Assembly: GCA_904419385.1 (NCBI GenBank)
Contig: CAJFRI010000009.1
Coordinates: 1-33,677 of the forward strand
Length of the DNA stretch: 33,677 nt
Source of the DNA: Candidatus Heteroscillospira lomanii
GTDB taxonomy: Bacteria > Bacillota > Clostridia > Oscillospirales > Oscillospiraceae
Reading direction: 5' to 3'
Positions within the stretch are counted from its first letter, which is position 1; each line of letters begins with the position of its first letter. Shown piece by piece: positions 8,040 to 18,185 of the stretch. The notes beneath the pieces were generated by a model. It saw only the letters and a program-made list of their open reading frames with translations, did not search any database and was not told the origin of the DNA. The position numbers and the translations under genes are program-made.

Positions 8040-11000
8040 TCAGTCGGCGTCTATGGTCGACACGCGCGGGCAGATCTCCTCCAGGACCCCGAGCAGGGCC
8101 CTCACGGTGTCGAGCGAAGTGAATATCGTGACGTTGTTCTCGATGGCGCAGCGGCGTATCGCGGCGCCGTCCTCATAGTGGACTCCGGAGAGCACGGCGC
8201 GGGTGTTCACCACATAGCTCACCTTTCCGGAGCGTATCGACTCGAGGATCTCGGTGCTGCCCTCGCTGAGCTTGCGGCGCACCGTCGCCTTTATGCCGTG
8301 TTCGGCGAGGAACTCCGCCGTGCCTATGGTGGCCTCGAGGTCGAAACCGAGCTCGGCAAAGCGCCGCGCTATGGGCAGGGCCTCCTCCTTGTCCTCGTCC
8401 GCGAGAGTGAGGATGACAGCGCCCTCGCGCTCGAGCCTCAGCCCGGAGGCGAGCAGGGCTTTGTAGGTCGCGCGGTGGAGCTCCGAGTCGTAGCCTATGG
8501 CCTCGCCGGTCGACTTCATCTCCGGCGAGAGGAAGGCGTCCATGCCGCGCAGCTTCGCGAACGAGAAGGCCGGCGCCTTGACGTACCAGCGGCTGCGCTG
8601 CGGCATGGGCGCGCCGGCGAGCCCCTGCTCGCGCAGGCTCACGCCCAGCATGGCGAGCGTGGCGATATCGGCGAGCTGGCAGCCCGTGGCTTTCGAGAGG
8701 AAAGGCACCGTGCGCGAGGAGCGCGGGTTGACCTCGATGACGTAGACCTCCTCGTCCGGCGCGACGATGAACTGGATGTTATACAGCCCGACTATGCCTA
8801 TGCCGAGGCCGAGCTCGCGCGTGTAGCGCAGGATGGTCTCCTTCACGCGGCCGGATATGCTGAACGGCGGGTAGACGCTTATCGAGTCGCCGGAGTGGAC
8901 GCCGGTGCGCTCGACGAGCTCCATTATGCCGGGGACGAACACGTCGGTGCCGTCGCAGACGGCGTCGACCTCGACCTCGCGGCCTCGAATGTAGCGGTCG
9001 ATGAGCACCGGGCGCTCTTCGTCCATCTCGACCGAGGTCTCCAGATAGGCGCGCAGATGCTCTTCTTTTGCGACTATCTGCATGGCCCGGCCGCCGAGCA
9101 CGAAGCTCGGGCGCGCCAGCACGGGGTAGCCTATCTCGGCGGCGGCGCGCAGCCCGTCCTCCGCCGACGTCACCGCCCGGCCGCGCGGCTGCGGGATGCC
9201 GAGGCTGAGCAGCAGCTTTTCAAACACGTCGCGGTTCTCCGCGCGCTCGATGGCCTCGCAGCCCGTGCCGATGAGCTTCACGCCGCGCTCGGCAAGCGGC
9301 ATGGCGAGGTTGACGGCCGTCTGTCCGCCGAGGGACACGATGACGCCGTCGGGCTTTTCGAGCTCCACGACGTTCATGACGTCCTCGGGCGTCAGCGGCT
9401 CGAAATAGAGCTTGTCCGAGGTGGTGTAGTCGGTGGAGACCGTCTCGGGGTTGTTGTTGATGATTATGGCCTCGCAGCCGGCGGCGCGTATGGTCTTTAC
9501 GGCGTGGACCGTCGAGTAGTCGAACTCGACGCCCTGGCCTATGCGTATGGGTCCCGAGCCGAGCACGAGGATCTTGCGGCGGCCGGACACGCGCGACTCG
9601 TTCTCCTCCTCCCAGGTGGAGTAGAAATACGGGACATAGCTCTCGAACTCGCTCGCGCAGGTGTCTATCATCTTGTAAACGGGCTTTATGCCCCACTTCA
9701 GGCGCATATCATACACTTCGAGCTCGCTCATCCCCCACTCACGCGCTATCTCACAGTCGGAGAAGCCGAGTCGCTTGGCCTCGAGGCACAGCTCGCGCGA
9801 CACGCCGCCCTCGCGCAGGACGGCCTCGAACTCGACGATACGGCGCACACAGCGCAAAAACAGCGGGTCTATGCGGCAGGCGGCGAATATCTCCCCGTCG
9901 CCCACGCCGCGGCGCATGAGCTCCGCGATGGCAAATATGCGCTCATCCGTGCCGGAGGAGACATGGCGCATGAGTTCATCTCTGCCCGCGCCGGTGAGCT
10001 TGTCGAGCCTCAGGTGACAGGCGCCGATCTCGAGCGAGCGGACGGCCTTGAGCAGGCTCTCCTCCAGGCTGCGGCCGACGCTCATGACCTCGCCGGTGGC
10101 CTTCATCTGGGTGCCGAGGCTGTTGTCGGCGTCTGTGAACTTGTCGAACGGGAAACGCGGCATCTTGGTGACGACATAGTCGAGCGCGGGCTCAAAGCAG
10201 GCGGGAGTGTTGACGAGCATGATCTCGTCGAGGTGCATCCCGACGCTTATCTTGGCCGACACGCGGGCGATGGGATATCCGCTGGCCTTGGAGGCGAGCG
10301 CCGACGAGCGCGACACGCGGGGGTTGACCTCGATGAGGTAATATTGGAAAGAATTCGGGTCGAGCGCGAACTGCACATTGCAGCCGCCCTCTATCTCCAG
10401 CGCGCGTATCAGCTTCAGGGCGCTGTCGCGCAGCATCTGGTACTCCTTGTTGGTGAGCGTCTGCGAGGGGCAGACGACTATGGAGTCGCCGGTGTGTATG
10501 CCGACGGGGTCGATGTTCTCCATATTGCAGACGGCGATGGCGGTGTCGTTCGCGTCGCGCATTATCTCGTACTCTATCTCTTTATATCCGCGCACGCTCT
10601 TCTCGACCAGCACCTGGTGCACGGGCGAGAGCTCGAGCGCGTTTTTCATTATCTCGCGGAACTCATCCCCGTTTTCGGCGAAGCCGCCGCCCGTGCCGCC
10701 GAGGGTGAACGCCGGGCGCAGGACGACGGGATAGCCTATCTCCTCCGCCGCGGAGAGGCCCTCCTCCATGCTCTCCGCAGTGCGCGACGGGAGCACCGGC
10801 TCGCCCAGGCTCTCGCACAGCTCCTTGAACAGCTCGCGGTCCTCCGCGCGCTCTATACTGCTGCTGCGGGTGCCGAGTAGCTCGACGCCGTATTTTTCGA
10901 GCACGCCCTCGCGCTCGAGCTGCATGGCGAGATTGAGGCCCGTCTGGCCGCCTATGCCGGGGAGCAGGGCGTCGGGGCGCTCGCGCTTGATTATCGCGGT

Positions 11001-11222
11001 GAGGTATTCCGCGGTGAGCGGCTCCATGTACACGCGGTCGGCGATGGCGGAGTCGGTCATTATCGTCGCGGGGTTGGAGTTGCAGAGCACGACCTCATAG
11101 CCCTCTTCCCTCAGGGCGAGGCAGGCCTGGGTGCCCGCGTAGTCGAACTCGGCGGCCTGGCCTATGACTATGGGGCCGGAGCCTATCACCATTATTTTCT
11201 TCAGATCCGTTCTCTTAGGCAC
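8040..11222 (-). CDS. carB: Carbamoyl-phosphate synthase large subunit
   Basis: 1060 aa; duplicated ATP-grasp halves ([22 protein letters not shown] / [22 protein letters not shown]), C-terminal MGS domain. Confidence 0.98.
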   Translation of the reverse strand: MPKRTDLKKIMVIGSGPIVIGQAAEFDYAGTQACLALREEGYEVVLCNSNPATIMTDSAIADRVYMEPLTAEYLTAIIKRERPDALLPGIGGQTGLNLAMQLEREGVLEKYGVELLGTRSSSIERAEDRELFKELCESLGEPVLPSRTAESMEEGLSAAEEIGYPVVLRPAFTLGGTGGGFAENGDEFREIMKNALELSPVHQVLVEKSVRGYKEIEYEIMRDANDTAIAVCNMENIDPVGIHTGDSIVVCPSQTLTNKEYQMLRDSALKLIRALEIEGGCNVQFALDPNSFQYYLIEVNPRVSRSSALASKASGYPIARVSAKISVGMHLDEIMLVNTPACFEPALDYVVTKMPRFPFDKFTDADNSLGTQMKATGEVMSVGRSLEESLLKAVRSLEIGACHLRLDKLTGAGRDELMRHVSSGTDERIFAIAELMRRGVGDGEIFAACRIDPLFLRCVRRIVEFEAVLREGGVSRELCLEAKRLGFSDCEIAREWGMSELEVYDMRLKWGIKPVYKMIDTCASEFESYVPYFYSTWEEENESRVSGRRKILVLGSGPIRIGQGVEFDYSTVHAVKTIRAAGCEAIIINNNPETVSTDYTTSDKLYFEPLTPEDVMNVVELEKPDGVIVSLGGQTAVNLAMPLAERGVKLIGTGCEAIERAENRDVFEKLLLSLGIPQPRGRAVTSAEDGLRAAAEIGYPVLARPSFVLGGRAMQIVAKEEHLRAYLETSVEMDEERPVLIDRYIRGREVEVDAVCDGTDVFVPGIMELVERTGVHSGDSISVYPPFSISGRVKETILRYTRELGLGIGIVGLYNIQFIVAPDEEVYVIEVNPRSSRTVPFLSKATGCQLADIATLAMLGVSLREQGLAGAPMPQRSRWYVKAPAFSFAKLRGMDAFLSPEMKSTGEAIGYDSELHRATYKALLASGLRLEREGAVILTLADEDKEEALPIARRFAELGFDLEATIGTAEFLAEHGIKATVRRKLSEGSTEILESIRSGKVSYVVNTRAVLSGVHYEDGAAIRRCAIENNVTIFTSLDTVRALLGVLEEICPRVSTIDAD

Positions 11223-12309
11223 GGCCCTGTCCCTCCTTCATCATGGCTGCAAAGCGCCGGAATATCCCCGCGCCGTCGTGCGGCCCCGGGGCGCTCTCCG
11301 GGTGGAACTGCACGCCGAACGCGCGCTCGGAGGCGTTCGCGACGCCCTCGACGGTGTTGTCGAGGAGGTTGCGGTGCGTCACGGCGAGGCCCGTGCCGGC
11401 GAGAGTGTCCTCGTCGACGGCATAGGAGTGGTTCTGCGCGGTCATGGCGATCTTGCCCGTGGCGAGCTCCATCACGGGGTGGTTGCCGCCGCGGTGGCCG
11501 AATTTGAGCTTGTAGGTCCGCGCCCCGCTCGCGAGGGCGAGAAGCTGGTTGCCGAGGCAGATGCCGAAGATGGGCATGCGCCCCATGAGCGCGCGGATGG
11601 TCTCGGCGGCCTCGGGCACGTCGGTGGGGTCGCCGGGCCCGTTCGACACGAGCAGGCCGTCGGGCGCCAGCGCGGCTATCTCCCCGGCCGGGGTGTCGTA
11701 CGGCATGACGGTCACGCGGCAGCCGCAATCAGCGAGCGAGGCGACTATGCTGAGCTTGACGCCGCAGTCGAGCAGCACGGCGCGCAGCGGCGCGTTTTCG
11801 CCGCCGGCGGTCCACGGCTCGCGGCACGACACGCGCCTGACCTGATCGTGCGGCAGCTCTGCGGCCTCGAGCCGCTCGAGCGCCGCCTCGACGGGGGTGC
11901 CGATATCGGTGATGAGGGCTTTCGACGAGCCGTGGTCGCGGATCGCGCGGGTGAGGCGGCGGGTATCGACGCCGCATATCCCGGCGATGCCATGGCGCAG
12001 CATGGCGGCCTCGAGCGGTTCCCTGCCGCGGAAGTTCGACGGCTCGCGTGTGTACTCGCGCACGATGAGCCCGTCGATGGCCGGGCGGCGGGTCTCGTAG
12101 TCGCCGTCGGCCAGGCCGTAGTTGCCGATGATGGGGTAGGTCATGACGACGGTCTGGCCCGTGTACGACAGGTCGGAGATTATCTCCTGATATCCCGCCA
12201 TGGAGGTGTTGAACACCACCTCGGTGACGCGCTCGGCGCCGTCGCCGAAGCCGTATCCGCAGAACTCGTCTCCGGTGGGCAGGACGAGCTTTCTGTTGTA
12301 TCCGTTCAT
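11215..12309 (-). CDS. carA: Carbamoyl-phosphate synthase small (glutamine amidotransferase) subunit
   Basis: [64 protein letters not shown]. Overlaps carB by 8 nt. Confidence 0.98.
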   Translation of the reverse strand: MNGYNRKLVLPTGDEFCGYGFGDGAERVTEVVFNTSMAGYQEIISDLSYTGQTVVMTYPIIGNYGLADGDYETRRPAIDGLIVREYTREPSNFRGREPLEAAMLRHGIAGICGVDTRRLTRAIRDHGSSKALITDIGTPVEAALERLEAAELPHDQVRRVSCREPWTAGGENAPLRAVLLDCGVKLSIVASLADCGCRVTVMPYDTPAGEIAALAPDGLLVSNGPGDPTDVPEAAETIRALMGRMPIFGICLGNQLLALASGARTYKLKFGHRGGNHPVMELATGKIAMTAQNHSYAVDEDTLAGTGLAVTHRNLLDNTVEGVANASERAFGVQFHPESAPGPHDGAGIFRRFAAMMKEGQGRA

Positions 12310-13925
12310 ATGTTCTCTCCTCTCCCGGCGCGCTCGAGCGCCGCTCCGACGAAGCCCATGAACAGGGGGTGCGGCCTGTTCGGCCTGCTCTTGAACTCGG
12401 GGTGGAACTGCACACCGACGAAAAACGGCCCGCCGCCGAGCTCCACGGCCTCGACCAGGCGCCCGTCGGGCGAAAGCCCCGCGAGGCGCAGCCCCGCGTC
12501 CGTGAGCGCGCCGCGGTACTCGTTGTTGAACTCATAGCGGTGGCGGTGCCGCTCGCTGATGAGGTCTGTGCCGTAGCACTCGGACATAAAGGTGCCGGGC
12601 TCTATGCGGCAGGGGTATGCGCCGAGGCGGAGCGTGCCGCCCTTGTCGACCTCCTCGCTCTGGCCGGGCATGAAGTCGATGACCTTGTGCGCGCACTCCG
12701 GGCAGAACTCGCCGGAGCCGGCGCCGGCAATGCCGGCGGCTGAGCGCGCGAACTCAATGACCGCGGTCTGCATGCCGAGGCAGATGCCGAAATACGGCAC
12801 GCGGTTCTCGCGGGCATATCTCGCGGCGAGGACCATGCCCTCTATGCCGCGGCTGCCGAAGCCGCCCGGCACTATTATGCCGTCGGCCTCGGCGAGCTTG
12901 GCCTCGCAGTTGTCCACGGTGAGGTTCTCGGAGTCCACCCAGTCTATGCACATCTGGGCGCCGTGGGCCCAGGCGGCGTGCCTGAGCGCCTCGGCGACGG
13001 AGAGATAGGCGTCGTGCAGGCGGACATATTTGCCGACGAGCGCCACGCGCACCGGGCGCTTTGCGTCCTCTATGCGCGCGACCATGTCGCGCCAGTCCTT
13101 GAGGTCGGGCTCCGGGGTCTCGAGCGACAGCTCGCGGCACACTATGCCCGACAGGCCCGACTGTTCAAGAAACAGCGGCGCTGAATAGAGCACCGGGAGC
13201 GTGAGGTTCTCTATCACGCAGTCGGGCTTCACGCCGCAGAAATCGGATATTTTGCTGAATATGGAGCGGTCGGTGATGGGCTCGTCGGCGCGCAGGACGA
13301 TGATGTCCGGCGAGATGCCGAGGCCCTGGAGCTCTTTCACCGAGTGCTGGGTAGGCTTTGACTTGTGCTCGCCGGAGGCGCGCAGATACGGCACCAGCGT
13401 GACGTGGATATAGAGCGCGTTGCCGCGGCCGGCCTCGCGGCCGACCTGCCTGATCGCCTCGAGGAAGGGCTGGCTCTCTATGTCGCCTATGGTGCCGCCG
13501 ACCTCGGTGATGACGACGTCGGCGCCGGTCTTTTCGCCGACGGCGTAGATGAAGCGCTTGATCTCGTCGGTGATGTGCGGGATGGTCTGCACCGTGCGGC
13601 CCAGGAACTCGCCGCGCCGCTCTTTTGATATGACGTTGGCGTAAACCTTGCCGGTGGTGAGATTCGAGAACCGGTTGAGGTCCTCGTCTATGAAACGCTC
13701 GTAATGCCCGAGGTCGAGGTCGGTCTCGGCGCCGTCCTCGGTGACGTAGACCTCGCCGTGCTGATAGGGGCTCATGGTGCCCGGGTCGAAATTTATGTAC
13801 GGGTCGAGTTTTTGTGCCGCGACCTTGAGCCCGCGGGCCTTGAGCAGCCGTCCGAGCGAGGCCGCCGTGATGCCCTTCCCGAGCCCGGACACGACCCCGC
13901 CGGTAACGAAAATGTATTTCGTCAT
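12306..13925 (-). CDS. pyrG: CTP synthase; start trimmed to [10 protein letters not shown]
   Basis: [76 protein letters not shown]; GATase GICLGMQ. GGAGGT Shine-Dalgarno; 4-nt overlap with carA. Confidence 0.98.
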   Translation of the reverse strand: MTKYIFVTGGVVSGLGKGITAASLGRLLKARGLKVAAQKLDPYINFDPGTMSPYQHGEVYVTEDGAETDLDLGHYERFIDEDLNRFSNLTTGKVYANVISKERRGEFLGRTVQTIPHITDEIKRFIYAVGEKTGADVVITEVGGTIGDIESQPFLEAIRQVGREAGRGNALYIHVTLVPYLRASGEHKSKPTQHSVKELQGLGISPDIIVLRADEPITDRSIFSKISDFCGVKPDCVIENLTLPVLYSAPLFLEQSGLSGIVCRELSLETPEPDLKDWRDMVARIEDAKRPVRVALVGKYVRLHDAYLSVAEALRHAAWAHGAQMCIDWVDSENLTVDNCEAKLAEADGIIVPGGFGSRGIEGMVLAARYARENRVPYFGICLGMQTAVIEFARSAAGIAGAGSGEFCPECAHKVIDFMPGQSEEVDKGGTLRLGAYPCRIEPGTFMSECYGTDLISERHRHRYEFNNEYRGALTDAGLRLAGLSPDGRLVEAVELGGGPFFVGVQFHPEFKSRPNRPHPLFMGFVGAALERAGRGENI

Positions 13926-13947
13926 ATCCTTACCTCCAAAAATTGCA

Positions 13948-13991
13948 GCAAAAAAGCGCCCGTCAGGGGGCACTTATCCCCTGACGAACGC
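13948..13991 (-). terminator. Intrinsic terminator in the pyrG leader (attenuator-like)
   Basis: Minus strand: GCG-tt-CGTCAGGGG-ATAAGTGC-CCCCTGACG-gg-CGC-TTTTTT, between the promoter and the pyrG Shine-Dalgarno. Confidence 0.82.
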
Positions 13992-13999
13992 CATTGTTC
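13986..13999 (-). promoter_or_regulatory. Small leader hairpin overlapping the base of the pyrG-leader terminator (candidate antiterminator element)
   Basis: Minus strand GAAC[AATGGC]GTTC; hexaloop with A1 and G4; its 3' arm overlaps the 5' arm of the terminator. Confidence 0.45.
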
Positions 14000-14008
14000 A
14001 ACTCAATT

Positions 14009-14038
14009 AGAATACAACAAGAATGCTCAACCTGTCAA
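14009..14038 (-). promoter_or_regulatory. Promoter upstream of the pyrG leader
   Basis: Minus strand TTGACA, 18-nt spacer, TATTCT. Confidence 0.75.
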
Positions 14039-14065
14039 GAACCTGCGCGCAGAAAATTTCCGCGG

Positions 14066-14650
14066 CTATCCGAGCTCTTTTATTATCTGCTCCGCCACGG
14101 CGCGGCGCGGGAGGCGGCTGTCCATCGATTTTTTCTCGATATACCTGTGCGCCTCGGCCTCAGCCATGCCCCGGCGCTCTATGAGCAGCCACTTCGCGCG
14201 GCTCACGAGCCTTATCTCCTCTATCTTCTCGTCGACGGAGGCGCGGCGGTCCTCCATGCGCACGATGCGCTCGCGCATGGCGCACATGACGCGGAGCATC
14301 TGCTCCACCGAGCTCAGCGGGGCCGGCTTTGCCATCGTGACCACCCCGTGCTCGAGGGCGCGGGCGCCGGCCTCCTCAAAATTGTCGCGCCGCACGAGGA
14401 GCAGCACTGCCGAACCGCTCCCGTCGCACAGGTCGCACGCAAGGCGCACTCCGTGGTCGTCGGGCAGCGGCGAATTTATTACCACGATGTCAAACTGCGC
14501 GTCCACTGTGCGGCGGCGGGCCTCGCCCGCGCTGTGCACGACGGTGACCGGCCAGAAATCCGTCGGCGGCAGGAGCGTCATCGCCGTGTTGTTGAAAGCC
14601 TCAACGGCCGATACGAGCAGGACGCTGTATGTCTTTTCCCTGAAAACCAC
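14066..14650 (-). CDS. ANTAR-domain response-regulator-like antiterminator with degenerate receiver domain
   Basis: C-terminal RLVSRAKWLLIERRGMAEAEAHRYIEKKSMDSRLPRRAVAEQIIKEL is a canonical ANTAR domain; N-terminal CheY-like fold with FDIVVINSPLPDDHG. Confidence 0.9.
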   Translation of the reverse strand: MVFREKTYSVLLVSAVEAFNNTAMTLLPPTDFWPVTVVHSAGEARRRTVDAQFDIVVINSPLPDDHGVRLACDLCDGSGSAVLLLVRRDNFEEAGARALEHGVVTMAKPAPLSSVEQMLRVMCAMRERIVRMEDRRASVDEKIEEIRLVSRAKWLLIERRGMAEAEAHRYIEKKSMDSRLPRRAVAEQIIKELG

Positions 14651-14681
14651 GGCTCAGCCCCCTTTCATGTCCCGCCGCGGT

Positions 14682-15893
14682 TCAGCGGTCCGCCCGGCAG
14701 TAGGCCTCGACTATCGCGTCGGGCAGATGTTCCCTGATGAAGCCGCTGGCCGAGGCGGCGGCCGCCGCCTCGGCATAGGAGGCGGGCAGGCGGCCGAAGC
14801 CGCGCAGCTCCTCGCTCGAAGCGGTGTAGAGGTTGAAGTCGGCGGCAGGCGGCAGCTCGAGCGCGTGGGCGATGCCGTGCAGCCCGGCGTGGATGATGAG
14901 CGCATACGCCAGATACGGGTTCGCCGCCGGGTCGGCCGAGCGGAGCTCGGCGCGGCGCTGCGGCCCCGTGGCCGCGGGGATGCGGATGAGCTGGGAGCGG
15001 TTCTCGCTCGACCAGCTTATATATCCCGGGGCCTTGCAGCTGCCGAGCCTGTCGAAAGAGGCCCTGGTGGGGTTGAGGAAGAGCGTCATGTCGCGGATTT
15101 TCGCCATCATGCCGGCGATGACCTGTGGCAGAGGATCGCCCTTGCCGTGCACGGAGACGTTTATGTGCATGCCGCTGCCGGGCTTGTCGGGCAGCGGCTT
15201 TGGCGAGAAGTCGGCGCAGAGGCCGTTGCGGGCCGCGATGGTCTTGACGACCGACTGGAAAGTGACCGCGTTGTCCGCCGCGGTGAGGGGGTCGGAGTAG
15301 CGGAAATCGATCTCGTTCTGGCTCGGCCCCTCCTCGTGGTGCGAACTCTCGGGCTGGATGCCCATGCGCTCGAGCGTGAGGCAGATCTCGCGGCGGATGT
15401 TCTCGCCGCGGTCGTCGGGGGCGATGTCCATATACCCGGCGTGGTCATACGGCTCGCGCGTCGGCTCGCCGCGCTCATCGGTCTTGAAGAGGTAAAACTC
15501 CAGCTCCGAGCCGAAGTCGAATTCATAGCCCGCGGCGCGGGCGTCGGCTACGGCCGATTTGAGTATGGCCCTGGTGTCGGTCTCGAGCTGGGAGCCGTCG
15601 GGCCGCGTGATGTCGCAGAACATGCGCACCACCCTGCCGCTCTCCGGGCGCCAGGGCAGGCCCGACAGCGTCGCCGGGTCGGGGCGGAGGAACATGTCGG
15701 AGCGGACCTCTCCGCCGAATCCCTCGATGGCCGAGGCATCTATGGCTATGCCGTACTCAAAGGCGCGCTCCAGCTCGCCCGGCATTACGGCGATGTTCTT
15801 CTGCCGGCCGAACACGTCGCAGAAGGCGAGGCGGATGAACTTCACGTCCTCCTCCGCCACATACTGCATGACCTCATCTTTTGAATAATTCAT
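14682..15893 (-). CDS. glnA: Glutamine synthetase type I, short C-terminus; start trimmed to MNYSKDEV
   Basis: FCDVFGRQKNIAVMPGELERAF, GSELEFYLF, SHHEEGPSQNEIDFRY, GSGMHINVSV, NRSQLIRIPAATG, AELRSADPAANPYLA. Confidence 0.95.
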   Translation of the reverse strand: MNYSKDEVMQYVAEEDVKFIRLAFCDVFGRQKNIAVMPGELERAFEYGIAIDASAIEGFGGEVRSDMFLRPDPATLSGLPWRPESGRVVRMFCDITRPDGSQLETDTRAILKSAVADARAAGYEFDFGSELEFYLFKTDERGEPTREPYDHAGYMDIAPDDRGENIRREICLTLERMGIQPESSHHEEGPSQNEIDFRYSDPLTAADNAVTFQSVVKTIAARNGLCADFSPKPLPDKPGSGMHINVSVHGKGDPLPQVIAGMMAKIRDMTLFLNPTRASFDRLGSCKAPGYISWSSENRSQLIRIPAATGPQRRAELRSADPAANPYLAYALIIHAGLHGIAHALELPPAADFNLYTASSEELRGFGRLPASYAEAAAAASASGFIREHLPDAIVEAYCRADR

Positions 15894-15921
15894 TGCCCGA
15901 TCCGCACTCCTTATATCAAGA

Positions 15922-16641
15922 TCAGTCAGCCACATACATCTGCTTGTACGGGCTGCGGCTGTCGGGCGTGACCACGGTGAAGGGCGAATCCATGATCTCC
16001 GCCGCGCTGCCGCCGAAATAGCCGCAGTAGCGCGCCGCGAGGGCGCTTATCTGCTCCAGGTCCCCGTCGCCGGCCGGGCGGGCGCTGACCTGTTTGGGGA
16101 ACACGATATTCTCACATGCGCCGCGCACATAGAGCTTTCCGCCGTGCATCCCCGTGCACGGGAAATTGCTCACAGGCGGGCGGCCGGGCTCTCCGAGGCC
16201 GAACACGGCTATGATGCCTCCGGCGAGATACTCGCCGATGAAGCTGCCGGCACAGCCGCCTATGACCATGACGGGGAGTTTGTCCTGATAGGCTTTCATA
16301 TGTATGCCGGCGCGGTAGCCCGCGTTGCCGCGGACATAGATCTCGCCGCCGCGCATGGCATAGCCCGCCGTGTCGCCTATGCTGCCGTGGACTATTATCG
16401 AACCGGAGTTCATGGTGTCGCCCACGGCGTCCTGGGCGTTGCCGAACACCTCGATGGTCCCGCCGTTGAGGTAGGCCCCCAGGGCGTTGCCCGGCACGCC
16501 GAATATCTTTATATCGCAGCCGCTCATGCCCGCCGCGATGAACCTCTGCCCCACGCATCCGCGCACCTCGCAGAAGCCTCCGGCGGCCCTGATGGCCTCA
16601 TTGAGCGCGGCGAAGTCTCTGCCGCGCGCATCTATTGTCAT
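15922..16641 (-). CDS. Glutamate synthase GXGXG-domain subunit (GltB C-terminal domain equivalent)
   Basis: Repeated GG-x-G beta-helix motifs (NGGTIEVFGNAQDAVGDTMNSGSIIVHGSIGDTAGYAMRGGEIYVRGNAGYRAGIHM). GGAGGTG Shine-Dalgarno upstream of the ATG at 16641. Confidence 0.93.
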   Translation of the reverse strand: MTIDARGRDFAALNEAIRAAGGFCEVRGCVGQRFIAAGMSGCDIKIFGVPGNALGAYLNGGTIEVFGNAQDAVGDTMNSGSIIVHGSIGDTAGYAMRGGEIYVRGNAGYRAGIHMKAYQDKLPVMVIGGCAGSFIGEYLAGGIIAVFGLGEPGRPPVSNFPCTGMHGGKLYVRGACENIVFPKQVSARPAGDGDLEQISALAARYCGYFGGSAAEIMDSPFTVVTPDSRSPYKQMYVAD

Positions 16642-16679
16642 AGTATCACACCTCCGCTTGTTTTTCCAGCTACGTTTTC

Positions 16680-18185
16680 TCACTCGCCGGCGTGCAGTAT
16701 GCCGAGTATCCTGAGCTCACGCTCGTGCATGCCGACTCCGCGGAGCATGAGCCTGTTGCCGCGCAGAGCTTCTATCGAGTTTATGCCCATGCCGCCCATC
16801 ATCTCCTTGATCTCGTGCTTCCACGCTGTCATGAGCATGACGAGCCGGCGGCTGCCCTCGTCGGGATCGAGTCTCTTGACGAGCTCCTCCCTCTGGGTGG
16901 CGATGCCCCAGCTGCACCTGCCGTCCTGGCAGCTGCGGCAGAGATGGCAGCCGAGCGCGAGCAGGGCCGCCGTGCCTATATAGCAGGCGTCTGCCCCGAG
17001 GGCCACGGCCTTCACGACGTCGGCCGAGGAGCGGATGCTGCCGCCCACGACGAGCGACACGTTGTTCCTTATCCCCTCCTCGCGCAGCCGGGTGTCGACC
17101 GCGGCGAGCGCGAGCTCTATGGGTATGCCGACGTTGTCGCGTATGCGGGTCGGGGCCGCGCCCGTGCCGCCGCGGTAGCCGTCGATGGCTATTATGTCCG
17201 CGCCGCTGCGGGCTATGCCGCTCGCTATGGCCGCGATGTTATGCACGGCGGCGACCTTGACGATGATGGGCTTTTTATATCCCGTCGCCTCTTTGAGCGA
17301 GTACACGAGCTGGCGCAGGTCCTCTATGGAGTAGATGTCGTGGTGCGGCGCGGGGGAGATGGCGTCGGAGCCCTCGGGTATCATGCGGGTGCGGGAGATG
17401 TCGACGCCCACCTTGGCGCCGGGCAGGTGCCCGCCTATGCCGGGCTTCGCGCCCTGGCCAATCTTTATCTCTATGGCGGCGCCGGCCTCGAGGTACTGCT
17501 CGTGCACGCCGAAGCGCCCGGAGGCGACCTGGACTATGGTGTTCCGGCCGTATTTGTAGAAATCCTCGTGCAGCCCGCCCTCGCCGGTGTTGTAGTATAT
17601 GCCGAGCTCCTCGGCCGCGCGGGCGAGGCTCTCGTGCGCGTTGTAGCTTATCGAGCCGTAGCTCATGGCGGAGAACATGACGGGCAGCGACAGTTCGAGC
17701 TGGGGCGGCAGGGTGCAGTCGAGCCCGCCGTCCGCCCGGCGGACTATGCGCTCGGGCTTGCGCCCGAGGAACACGCGCGTCTCCATCGGCTCGCGCAGCG
17801 GGTCTATGGACGGGTTCGTGACCTGCGAGGCGTTTATCAGCATGCGGTCCCAATAGACCGGCTGGGGCTTGGGGTTGCCCATGGACGAGAGCAGCACTCC
17901 GCCGCTCATCGCCTGCTTGTAGACCTGCTGTATGGTCTTGGAATCCCAGTTGGAATTCTCGCGCAGGCGGTTGTCGGTGCGCACGATCTTGATGGCGCGT
18001 GTCGGGCAGGTGGCGACGCAGCGCTGGCAGTCGACGCACTTCGTCTCGTCGGCCGCCATGGCCTTGGCCTTCGCGTCGTAGCTGTGCACCTCATGGGCGC
18101 ACTGCTTCTCGCATATGCGGCAGCGGGTGCACTTGGCGTCGCTGCGCACGACCTCGAATTCGGGCCAGATATAGTTCACATTCAT
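16680..18185 (-). CDS. Glutamate synthase central (FMN-binding) subunit with N-terminal 2x[4Fe-4S] ferredoxin domain
   Basis: CTRCRICEKQCAHEV... CVDCQRCVATCPTRAIKIV; GQGAKPGIGGHLPGAKV, SPAPHHDIYSIEDL, IIAIDGYRGGTGAAPTRIRDNVG. True start MNVNYIWPEF at 18185 (TGATG overlap with the upstream gene), not 18593 as in the track. Confidence 0.95.
   Translation of the reverse strand: MNVNYIWPEFEVVRSDAKCTRCRICEKQCAHEVHSYDAKAKAMAADETKCVDCQRCVATCPTRAIKIVRTDNRLRENSNWDSKTIQQVYKQAMSGGVLLSSMGNPKPQPVYWDRMLINASQVTNPSIDPLREPMETRVFLGRKPERIVRRADGGLDCTLPPQLELSLPVMFSAMSYGSISYNAHESLARAAEELGIYYNTGEGGLHEDFYKYGRNTIVQVASGRFGVHEQYLEAGAAIEIKIGQGAKPGIGGHLPGAKVGVDISRTRMIPEGSDAISPAPHHDIYSIEDLRQLVYSLKEATGYKKPIIVKVAAVHNIAAIASGIARSGADIIAIDGYRGGTGAAPTRIRDNVGIPIELALAAVDTRLREEGIRNNVSLVVGGSIRSSADVVKAVALGADACYIGTAALLALGCHLCRSCQDGRCSWGIATQREELVKRLDPDEGSRRLVMLMTAWKHEIKEMMGGMGINSIEALRGNRLMLRGVGMHERELRILGILHAGE

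Noticed and set aside
8178-10880. 900-aa plus-strand ORF antisense to carB
   Set aside because: Shadow ORF from high-GC codon structure opposite a clearly recognised CarB; compositionally odd (His/Arg/Ala/Glu-rich), no motifs.
13704-15884. 726-aa plus-strand ORF opposite the pyrG start, ANTAR gene and glnA
   Set aside because: Spans three recognised minus-strand features, including the pyrG promoter/terminator; no homology signal.
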